Source of the DNA: Candidatus Iainarchaeum sp. | GTDB lineage: Archaea; Iainarchaeota; Iainarchaeia; Iainarchaeales; GCA-2688035 | Assembly: GCA_017610175.1 (NCBI GenBank) | Contig: JAFCCO010000014.1 | Location: 1-32,954 of the forward strand | Length of the DNA: 32,954 nt | Direction: 5' to 3' | Shown here: piece by piece, positions 1 to 5,245 of the stretch | How positions within the stretch are numbered: position 1 is the first letter of the stretch | Layout of the letters: each line of letters opens with the position of its first letter | The notes under the pieces: generated by a model | What the model was told of the DNA's origin: nothing | The model's database searches: none | Seen by the model: the letters and a program-made list of their open reading frames with translations, nothing else | Made by a program: the position numbers and the translations under genes

Positions 1-180
1 ATGACTAAGTGCAAAAACTGCGGGCATGAGATAATTTTTATAGAAAGATGGTGGCACTTAAGAGCCATTAGACAAACTAAGCAAGGGGAAATGACTGATG
101 TGGCAATTAAATGTCCTCAATGTAAATGTAACGAGCCGTTGCCGTTGTCTGTGGAGGAAAAGAGAGGGGGCGGGAAATAA
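1..180 (+). CDS. Small zinc-ribbon protein (59 aa)
   Basis: The product has two paired-cysteine knuckles, CKNC near residues 4-7 and CPQCKC near 38-43, which is a zinc-ribbon layout. The start ATG overlaps the stop of the preceding gene across the circle join as ATGA (32841-32844), so the two are probably translationally coupled. The tail LPLSVEEKRGGGK recurs almost exactly in the gene at 624-773, and the DNA coding the GGGK end serves as ribosome-binding site for the next gene. The function is unknown; a nucleic-acid or protein-binding role is inferred only from the zinc ribbon. Confidence 0.75.
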   Translation: MTKCKNCGHEIIFIERWWHLRAIRQTKQGEMTDVAIKCPQCKCNEPLPLSVEEKRGGGK

Positions 181-182
181 AG

Positions 183-371
183 ATGAGTGAAGGTTTTTTT
201 AAGCGAACAGCAAGAATTTATGTTGACTGGATGGATTCTCAGAATTTTGTTAGACATTCAATTGCGCTTTTTTGGCTTCCAGTTTTTATCCCAATAATAT
301 TGGTTTTGAAATATAACCATATTTTTGAGTTTGCAGAAGCATTAGATAAGTTAAGTGGGGGCGGGAAATAA
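183..371 (+). CDS. Small membrane protein (62 aa)
   Basis: One clear hydrophobic segment (about residues 27-43, ALFWLPVFIPIILVL) follows an N-terminal basic/aromatic stretch and precedes a polar tail ending SGGGK. The ATG lies two bases after the previous stop and directly after the G-rich junction that acts as its Shine-Dalgarno site. I recognise no family. It belongs to the array of tiny genes at 32.4-1.0 kb. Confidence 0.65.
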   Translation: MSEGFFKRTARIYVDWMDSQNFVRHSIALFWLPVFIPIILVLKYNHIFEFAEALDKLSGGGK

Positions 372-373
372 AA

Positions 374-616
374 ATGGGCGTTACTAAAGAAGAGATTAGG
401 ACACATTTACTAAGTCCAGTTCAAAGGAATGACATGGAAAATGATGCGGATTGTGAAGTTACAAATGTTTTGGCTTTGTGGTGTCAGCATTGGGAAGAAA
501 AGTTAAGCAAAATGAGTAAGGAAGAAAGAAGAACTTTTTTGGACAAAAAGCAACCGAAGTCAAGCTGGCATTTTATTGTTGAAATAATAGAAGAAGAAGA
601 GGCGGGGGGGGTGTAG
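374..616 (+). CDS. Hypothetical charged helical protein (80 aa)
   Basis: The protein is hydrophilic and probably helical, with an acidic C-terminal run (IIEEEEAGGV) and no membrane segment or cysteine motif. The ATG follows the G-rich junction GGGGGCGGG two bases after the previous stop. Its own end carries a different G-rich junction that supplies the SD for 624-773. No family is recognised. Confidence 0.65.
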   Translation: MGVTKEEIRTHLLSPVQRNDMENDADCEVTNVLALWCQHWEEKLSKMSKEERRTFLDKKQPKSSWHFIVEIIEEEEAGGV

Positions 617-623
617 GTAAAAG

Positions 624-773
624 ATGATTCTTGAGGGGAAGGATGCGTTGGCTTTTGTTGAGCGTATGCGAAAGCAGGTGGGTAAGCCTTTGACAAAGTC
701 GGATAAGGAGTTATTGAAAGAGATTAAGAAACTGCCATTGTCTGTGGAGGGAAAGAGAGGGGGTGGGAAATAG
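624..773 (+). CDS. Tiny cassette protein (49 aa)
   Basis: This ORF begins at the ATG that follows the GGTAAAAGATG junction and reads MILEGKDALAFVERMRKQ, a short amphipathic helix. The last 13 residues (LPLSVEGKRGGGK) match the tail of the protein at 1-180 with one change, and the DNA matches too, so the two genes share a duplicated 3' end fused to unrelated bodies. No function is recognised. Confidence 0.6.
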   Translation: MILEGKDALAFVERMRKQVGKPLTKSDKELLKEIKKLPLSVEGKRGGGK

Positions 774-775
774 AA

Positions 776-919
776 ATGGATGGAAATACAAAACAAGAGA
801 TTGAAGCAAAAATTGGGACATTAAGACATACTAAGGCATTTATCAATATGCTCATTAGAGCAAGAAAAGAAGACCTTGCAGAATTAAGAAAAAGGAAGCC
901 AAGCGGGGGCGGGAAATAA
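776..919 (+). CDS. Tiny helical cassette protein (47 aa)
   Basis: This highly charged, probably coiled helical protein (KQEIEAKIGTLRHTKAFIN...) ends in PSGGGK. The start is two bases after the previous stop, behind the G-rich junction. No known family is seen. Length, spacing and the shared tail argue for a real gene of the cassette array. Confidence 0.6.
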   Translation: MDGNTKQEIEAKIGTLRHTKAFINMLIRARKEDLAELRKRKPSGGGK

Positions 920-921
920 AG

Positions 922-1026
922 ATGAATCCTTGTGATGAATGTTTGGCTGATTGCAAAAGATGTATTTTGCGGGATGCGGTTAATGCGTTGGAGCGGATTG
1001 CGGTTGCGTTGGAGGAAAAGAAATGA
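922..1026 (+). CDS. Tiny cysteine-rich protein (34 aa)
   Basis: The N-terminus is MNPCDECLADCKRC, giving C-x2-C-x3-C-x2-C, a possible single zinc-binding knuckle followed by a helix. The ATG follows the exact 20-nt junction GGGGGCGGGAAATAAAGATG. The stop overlaps the start of the glycosyltransferase gene as ATGA, and its GGAGG (1011-1015) is the SD for that gene, so it may act as a translational leader for it. Confidence 0.5.
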   Translation: MNPCDECLADCKRCILRDAVNALERIAVALEEKK

Positions 1027-1718
1027 GTGAACGAGTTTTCATAATAATGCCTGCGTTCAACGTTGAAGACCAGCTTGCAGAAACCGTTGCAAAGATTCCA
1101 GCGGGTGTGTGTGAAAAGCTAATTATTGTAAACGATGGAAGCAAAGACAACACTTTAAAGATTGCAAAGAAAATAAGCGGAACAGATTTTGAGGTTCAGG
1201 TAATAGACCATAAGAAAAATCTTGGATATGCGTTGGTTCAAAAGCGTGGGTACAGGGAGGCTTTGAAACAGGGAGCGGACATAATGGTGTTACTGCATGG
1301 GGATGGCCAGTATGCTCCAGAGTTTATTCCTTTGCTTCTTAGCCCGTTGCTTAAAGGAACGGCTGACGTGGTTCAGGGAAGCCGGATGCTTGGCGACCCG
1401 TTGGCTGGCGGAATGCCTTTTTACAAATATGTTGGAAACAAGATTTTAACGGGTTTTGAAAACCTTGTGCTTGGGCTTAACATGTCGGAGTTTCACAGCG
1501 GATACATTGCTTACTCTAAGAAAGCTCTTGGTGTTGTACCTTTTGAGGATATGGAGAACTGTTTTCATTTTGACGGGGAGATGATTATTTCAGCAAACAA
1601 AGCAGGGCTTAGAGTGGAAGAGGTTCCAATTCAGACAATTTATGCGGGAGAAAAAAGCAACCTTAATCCGTTAAAGTATGGCTTAAATGTTATTAGGGTT
1701 GCGTTAAAGTATTGGTGA
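1023..1718 (+). CDS. GT2-family glycosyltransferase, dolichyl-phosphate mannose synthase-like
   Basis: This 231-residue GT-A fold enzyme has the opening PAFNVEDQL, the nucleotide-sugar motif NDGSKDNT at residues 37-44, the metal-binding HGDGQY at 92-97, and QGSRM near 118-122. It resembles polyprenyl-phosphate glycosyltransferases of GT2, which move a sugar from a nucleotide donor to a lipid carrier at the inner face of the membrane. It lacks C-terminal membrane helices, so it is a cytosolic or peripheral type. It heads a run with a methyltransferase (1725) and a GT-C membrane enzyme (2203), which suggests a virus-coded glycan pathway. The start ATG overlaps the previous stop as ATGA. Confidence 0.88.
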   Translation: MSERVFIIMPAFNVEDQLAETVAKIPAGVCEKLIIVNDGSKDNTLKIAKKISGTDFEVQVIDHKKNLGYALVQKRGYREALKQGADIMVLLHGDGQYAPEFIPLLLSPLLKGTADVVQGSRMLGDPLAGGMPFYKYVGNKILTGFENLVLGLNMSEFHSGYIAYSKKALGVVPFEDMENCFHFDGEMIISANKAGLRVEEVPIQTIYAGEKSNLNPLKYGLNVIRVALKYW

Positions 1719-1724
1719 TTTGTT

Positions 1725-2210
1725 TTGAAGCTGTTGGGAGATTATGCGAGGGCAAAGCGGTTTAACAAAATTTTAAAGCATGTAAATTTTGAGGACGTTG
1801 TTCTTGACTTGGGTTGTGGTAAGGACATGTGCAACACTAAGAAGTTGAGAACTCTTGGATTTAACTGCATTGGAGTTGACTTAAACGGTGGAGATGTTGT
1901 AGCTGACGCAAGGTGCCTTCCGTTTGAAGACAACTTTTTTGACACAGTTCTTGCAATAGAGGTCTTGGAACATGTTGACTGTGTAAAAGAAATATGCAGA
2001 GTTTTAAAGCCAAACGGTTGGCTTATTGCGACCACTCCGAATCCTGCGTTGGACTGGATAATTCACGTCTTTGAGGGGCTTGGATTAATTTACCCCAACG
2101 TTACGCCTCACAATAACTTGTTACGGCTTAAAGACCTTCCAATGAAACTTATAAAATTTGACTGGATGTTCTTTCACATAACTCAGTTTGGGGTTTTGGC
2201 CAATGATTAA
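1725..2210 (+). CDS. Class I SAM-dependent methyltransferase
   Basis: The Rossmann SAM-binding motif VLDLGCGKD is at residues 26-34, VDLN at 51-54, then ADARCLPFEDNFFD and the EVLEHV helix near 79-84, as in the Methyltransf_11 type. The length of 161 aa is short and only the core domain is present. The start is TTG six bases after the GT2 stop, with a GGTGAT site upstream. The place between two glycosyltransferases suggests it methylates a sugar or lipid-linked glycan, but a small-molecule or protein substrate cannot be excluded. Confidence 0.85.
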   Translation: MKLLGDYARAKRFNKILKHVNFEDVVLDLGCGKDMCNTKKLRTLGFNCIGVDLNGGDVVADARCLPFEDNFFDTVLAIEVLEHVDCVKEICRVLKPNGWLIATTPNPALDWIIHVFEGLGLIYPNVTPHNNLLRLKDLPMKLIKFDWMFFHITQFGVLAND

Positions 2211-3387
2211 GCGAAACGAAACTCTTTTGCTTTTCTTATTAATCTTGTTAGGCTTTTCGTTGCGTTTTGCTGGAAGCGTTTACTTTCCAATGTGGGCGGG
2301 GCCTGACGAACCGGCTCACTTTGTTTACATTCAGCACATTGCAGAACACGGTGTCCCGAACTTTGTTTTAACGAAGGAAATCATTAACGACAGCCTGTAT
2401 TACATCAGCGTGTTTGAGCCTCCACTGTATCACGCTTTGCTTTCATTGTTTCCATTAAACCTTTATTTTCTAAGGCTGTTTTCTGTTCTGTTTGGAACTG
2501 CAGGAATTTTTGTAACTTATTTGATTGCGAAGCGTCTTGGGTTTAATGCAGGAATTAGGCTTGCGAGTGCGGCTTTTGTTGCGTTGCTTCCAACGCATGT
2601 AATAGTTAGCAGCGTGGTAAACAACGGTTCTCTTGTGTGGCTTTTTTGTTTAATAACAATATACTTTTCAATTTTGGCTCTTGAGGAAAGGAAGGCAGTT
2701 CACGTTGCTTTGGTTGGGGTGTTCTTTTCTCTTGCTGTTTTAACAAAGCTCACTGCGTTAAGCCTTGTTCTAACTGTGGCAATCGTGTTGGGAGTGTATG
2801 TTTTCAAGAGCAGGGGTCATGTGTTGAAAAAACTGGCAGTGTGTTTAATTCCGTTGGCAATAGTTCCTGTCTTTTTGAGAAACCTTGCAACAACTGGTGG
2901 GTTGATGCCAAGCATGTTGAGCAAGCCGTTTAACCTTTCGTTTAGCTGGCTGTTGTACTATATCACTCACTTGTTTTCAGGAGTGTGGCTTCAAGAGTAC
3001 GGAGCGGCAACGGTTCCAGACTATCGAATTTTGTTCTTTGCGTTCTACGCAGTTGTTTCGCTTGTGGCGTTGGTTGGGTTTGTTCACTTTTTCTTTACTA
3101 AGTTAAGTTTAAGAAAAAGGTTTATGACATTTTCAGTTTTAATTTTGCCAGTGTTGTTAAACTTTGCCGGAGTAACTTACTTGAACACCTTTTGCCTTTG
3201 CCCTGATGGAAGAATGTTATTTGACACGATTGGCCTGGTGGCAATTTTGTTTATGGTTGGGTTGTTTGGAGTGCGAAAGAAATCTAAACTTGTTTTGTTT
3301 GTTCTTTTAACAATGTTTCTTTTAGACTTGGTTGTTTTAGTAAATTATAATGCGGTGTTGCCAGAAGTGATTTGGAGTTTATTATGA
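2203..3387 (+). CDS. GT-C membrane glycosyltransferase (PMT/ArnT-like)
   Basis: The ~394-residue protein has many transmembrane helices. The first external loop carries WAGPDEPAHF (residues 31-40), where the paired acidic residues match the catalytic D/E site of GT-C enzymes that use polyprenyl-phosphate sugars. I chose ATG 2203, with GGGG at 2190-2193 as SD, rather than the upstream TTG at 2188; it overlaps the methyltransferase stop. Together with the GT2 enzyme, which could make the lipid-phosphate sugar donor, it may glycosylate a lipid-linked glycan or a protein on the outer face of the host membrane. Confidence 0.82.
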   Translation: MIKRNETLLLFLLILLGFSLRFAGSVYFPMWAGPDEPAHFVYIQHIAEHGVPNFVLTKEIINDSLYYISVFEPPLYHALLSLFPLNLYFLRLFSVLFGTAGIFVTYLIAKRLGFNAGIRLASAAFVALLPTHVIVSSVVNNGSLVWLFCLITIYFSILALEERKAVHVALVGVFFSLAVLTKLTALSLVLTVAIVLGVYVFKSRGHVLKKLAVCLIPLAIVPVFLRNLATTGGLMPSMLSKPFNLSFSWLLYYITHLFSGVWLQEYGAATVPDYRILFFAFYAVVSLVALVGFVHFFFTKLSLRKRFMTFSVLILPVLLNFAGVTYLNTFCLCPDGRMLFDTIGLVAILFMVGLFGVRKKSKLVLFVLLTMFLLDLVVLVNYNAVLPEVIWSLL

Positions 3388-3476
3388 TATATACTGTTGT
3401 TTACGGGGGGGGAAGAAAAATGTTTAGGTTGTGGGATAGGTTGTGGTTTGCTTTGAGGACTGGTGTTAGAAAATGA
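3384..3476 (+). CDS. Possible tiny basic peptide (30 aa)
   Basis: An ORF links the GT-C gene to the next gene through two ATGA overlaps (3384-3387 and 3473-3476). A second in-frame ATG at 3420 lies 7 nt after a run of eight Gs and would give an 18-residue basic amphipathic peptide. It may be only a translational linker; there is no family evidence. Confidence 0.3.
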   Translation: MIYTVVYGGGRKMFRLWDRLWFALRTGVRK

Positions 3477-3910
3477 GGGATGTTTTGGTAATTGGCAACG
3501 GTGTTTCTGAAACGCTGATGGTGTTGAACGATTTGGCAAAGTTTAGGGTGGCGGTTTCTGTTACTGTTCGGCCTCACCAGATGCGAAAGGATGTTGGAGC
3601 GATTGCCGAGCATGCGGCTCGTTTGGTTTTGGATGTGGTTGTTGACCGGCGGCAGGAACTCAACGAGCAGATGGTTTCTCACAACGTGGTTTTGACTTTG
3701 TTTAATGCAACTGGCAGCGGAACTTATTCAAGCGTGGTTTTGCAGGCGATTGGCTGCCGTTGCCCTGTTTTGATTTACTGCTTTAACAGGGAGACGGCTG
3801 ATGTTTTGTTTAAGAACATGCGGAAAACAGGCGAAAGGAATTTTGCAATTGAGGCCCGTATTGTTTCTTCCCCTGAACAGCTTGAAGAGGATGTGTTGGT
3901 ATGGTGCTGA
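3473..3910 (+). CDS. Hypothetical alpha/beta protein (145 aa)
   Basis: The protein begins MRDVLVIGNGVSETL, a beta strand and glycine turn, and continues with alternating strands and helices (VAVSVTVRPHQM, NVVLTLFNATGSGTYS, CPVLIYCF). This looks like a small Rossmann-like or flavodoxin-like fold, but no diagnostic motif identifies it. There is no signal or membrane segment. It overlaps the next zinc-ribbon gene by 10 bases, so it is part of the same operon. Confidence 0.6.
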   Translation: MRDVLVIGNGVSETLMVLNDLAKFRVAVSVTVRPHQMRKDVGAIAEHAARLVLDVVVDRRQELNEQMVSHNVVLTLFNATGSGTYSSVVLQAIGCRCPVLIYCFNRETADVLFKNMRKTGERNFAIEARIVSSPEQLEEDVLVWC

Positions 3911-4059
3911 AGGGAGCTTATGATGGCGGCTTTGAGTTGTGCCGTTGCCTTCGATGCGGGTACAGCTGGTTTCCTAAAAAGGAAGGTGAGCCAATTCGTT
4001 GTGCCAACCCGGAGTGCCATTCTCCTTACTGGAACAAGGCGCGGGTGCGAAATGAATGA
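3901..4059 (+). CDS. Zinc-ribbon protein of the CGYxW...CxxxxCxSPYWNK type (52 aa)
   Basis: The paired knuckles CLRCGYSW and CANPEC, followed by SPYWNKAR, form a pattern known from many small archaeal and viral zinc-ribbon proteins. The ATG at 3901 lies within the end of the preceding gene, and its stop overlaps the following start as ATGA. Its job is unknown. It sits next to a TFIIB-like zinc ribbon and a TBP-like protein, so a transcription-related role is a reasonable guess. Confidence 0.75.
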   Translation: MVLKGAYDGGFELCRCLRCGYSWFPKKEGEPIRCANPECHSPYWNKARVRNE

Positions 4060-4157
4060 TTTGCACCGAATGCGGGAACGCAGAGTATTTCATTTTTGAA
4101 GAGAACGGGGAAGTAATTTGTTCTCACTGTGGGACGGTGGTGAAAGCTGTGCGCTAA
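4056..4157 (+). CDS. TFIIB-type zinc ribbon peptide (33 aa)
   Basis: The sequence MICTECGNAEYFIFEENGEV then ICSHCGTVV has the C-x2-C ... C-x2-CG spacing and the E-N-G-E-V-I-C hairpin seen in the N-terminal zinc ribbon of archaeal TFB, which contacts RNA polymerase. The cyclin folds and B-finger are absent: the ORF stops after the ribbon. The start overlaps the previous stop (ATGA), and the TBP-like gene follows 19 bases later. It could be a minimal polymerase-docking peptide or an unrelated rubredoxin-like knuckle. Confidence 0.6.
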   Translation: MICTECGNAEYFIFEENGEVICSHCGTVVKAVR

Positions 4158-4176
4158 AGAAAAGAAAGTAAAGTTT

Positions 4177-4467
4177 GTGAAACCGGTTAATATAATTTCT
4201 TCGGTTTGCTTTCCCCTGCTTCCAGGCGAACACATAGATTTGGAAACCGCTTTAAGTTGTGTTAAAGAAAGTAGAAAATTTAACAGCTGTTATATTAACG
4301 AAGCGTTTCACAACCTTTGTTTGAAGGGAGAGGGTGTAACAATTACTGTAACTTACAAGGGTAGTTGTAAGATTTTTTCCCTAATGTCAGAGCGTGAAAC
4401 GGAACGTTTTTGCTTTGATTTGTGGGCTGATTTTTTTAAAAAAAATACGGTAAAACAAACACTATAA
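4177..4467 (+). CDS. TBP-like single-repeat protein (putative viral transcription factor)
   Basis: The 96 residues follow the pattern of one repeat of archaeal TATA-binding protein. VNIISSV (4-10) matches the NIVASV strand, then come IDLE, a helix, a middle strand, the strand VTITVTYKGSCKIF in place of the LIFSSGKLVVTG strands, and a C-terminal helix with SERETERFCFDLW. Normal TBP has two such repeats in about 180 residues, so this would have to dimerise or bind a partner. The assignment is by eye and divergent. GTG 4177 is used as start; the SD is weak. The gene is followed by a T-run and by the capsid promoter. Confidence 0.5.
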   Translation: MKPVNIISSVCFPLLPGEHIDLETALSCVKESRKFNSCYINEAFHNLCLKGEGVTITVTYKGSCKIFSLMSERETERFCFDLWADFFKKNTVKQTL

Positions 4468-4543
4468 TTTAAATACCCTTATGGAGTTTGTATAGCTTGC
4501 CCTTGTTTTAAGGCATTCTGTTGGGGGCAAAAAATTCGTTATA

Positions 4544-4576
4544 TCGTTAAGGGAAGTTAGGTGCATATATATGTAC
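4544..4576 (+). promoter_or_regulatory. Capsid gene promoter with TAAGGGAAGTTA element and TATA box
   Basis: The 12-mer TAAGGGAAGTTA (4548-4559) is followed after 6 nt by TATATATGTAC (4566-4576). Counting about 25 nt from the TATA box puts the transcript start near 4595, just before the SD GGAGGG (4596-4601) of the capsid gene. The same two blocks occur in the same order on the minus strand at 25009-25040. A second AT-rich box (TATAATTTAAATA) lies upstream near 4464-4476. The stretch 4468-4608 otherwise holds no gene. Confidence 0.75.
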
Positions 4577-4608
4577 CAAAATGGTGAAATCGAATGGAGG
4601 GAAACATC

Positions 4609-4830
4609 GTGGACAAGCTGGAAACAAGAGGACAGATTAATGTTGCGGCTGCTGCTATTGGAGCTATAATCGGTGTTATTGGAATCATAATCTTCGCAGA
4701 AGTTTATGACGGCCTTAACACTACACAAGTTTCAACCAGTGCAACCAATCTGCTTGATCTTGTAGACTTGCTGCTTGCTGCGGTACTAATTATAGGTATC
4801 GTTGCGCTCATGGCCTTCATCCGAAGGTAA
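4609..4830 (+). CDS. Major capsid protein candidate, spindle-shaped virus VP1 type
   Basis: The 73-residue product has a short polar N-terminus (MDKLETRGQI), a long hydrophobic helix (about 11-33), a polar turn with NTTQVSTSATN, and a second hydrophobic helix (about 48-70) ending in IRR. This two-helix hairpin, its size and the LLDLVDLLLAAVL...F segment fit the coat proteins of fuselloviruses and other spindle-shaped archaeal viruses. I chose GTG 4609 because GGAGGG lies 7 nt upstream; ATG 4594 would overlap that SD. It has its own promoter and a strong terminator, as expected for a highly expressed coat gene. Confidence 0.78.
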   Translation: MDKLETRGQINVAAAAIGAIIGVIGIIIFAEVYDGLNTTQVSTSATNLLDLVDLLLAAVLIIGIVALMAFIRR

Positions 4831-4848
4831 TGAGGTGGCATAAGCCAG

Positions 4849-4882
4849 CGCCTCTTGCGGGGGCGTTCCTTTGTTTTTTTTT
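4849..4882 (+). terminator. Hairpin plus poly-T terminator after capsid gene
   Basis: A six-pair stem CGCCTC/GGGGCG with the loop TTGCG is followed by a T-rich tail with nine consecutive Ts. It lies 18 bases after the capsid stop and separates that gene from the next operon. Confidence 0.8.
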
Positions 4883-4897
4883 GTGAGGTGTTAGAAA

Positions 4898-5245
4898 TTG
4901 CTTGATGTGATATTTTATTTGCAGGTTGCGTTCTTTGCCGTGCTTTTGCTTTACGGTTTTTGGAGCAAGTCGCCTGCTGTGTTTGCTTTGGCTGGTGTGT
5001 TTTCAATTTTAACCGGTGTAATGCTTGTTGGTGAAGGGCTTGACATTCCAACAGGGTATGAGATTTCTGGGGCGGATGATAATGTAATGCAGGTTTCTGA
5101 AACTTATTCGACTTACTTTACTTTTAATTCGGGTGCTGTGAATATGTGGCATTATGTTTTGTTGTATGGTGGGTTTGTTTGGTTGATTGTTGCGGCTGTG
5201 CTTGCTAAGAGAGGGCATGAGGTGGGTGTGGATGTTGGCGAGTAA
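4898..5245 (+). CDS. Multi-pass membrane protein (115 aa)
   Basis: There are three to four hydrophobic segments: about residues 4-20, 26-45 and 85-104, with an external-looking loop between the second and third. TTG 4898 is taken as start, preceded by GAGGTG at 4885-4890. The gene overlaps the start of the secreted protein at 5232 and follows the capsid gene, so it is probably a virion membrane or assembly component. No family is recognised. Confidence 0.65.
   Translation: MLDVIFYLQVAFFAVLLLYGFWSKSPAVFALAGVFSILTGVMLVGEGLDIPTGYEISGADDNVMQVSETYSTYFTFNSGAVNMWHYVLLYGGFVWLIVAAVLAKRGHEVGVDVGE

Larger units (their letters stand above)
166..924 (+). repeat. Array of G-rich stop/SD/start gene junctions
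   Basis: The 20-mer GGGGGCGGGAAATAAAGATG occurs exactly at 166-185, 905-924 and 32669-32688, with one mismatch at 357-376 and three at 759-778. Each copy encodes the end of one protein (GGGK-stop) and at the same time the ribosome-binding site and ATG of the next. A sister junction ending in GGTAAAAGATG lies at 605-626 and 32822-32843. The genes between junctions are unrelated to each other. Confidence 0.85.
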
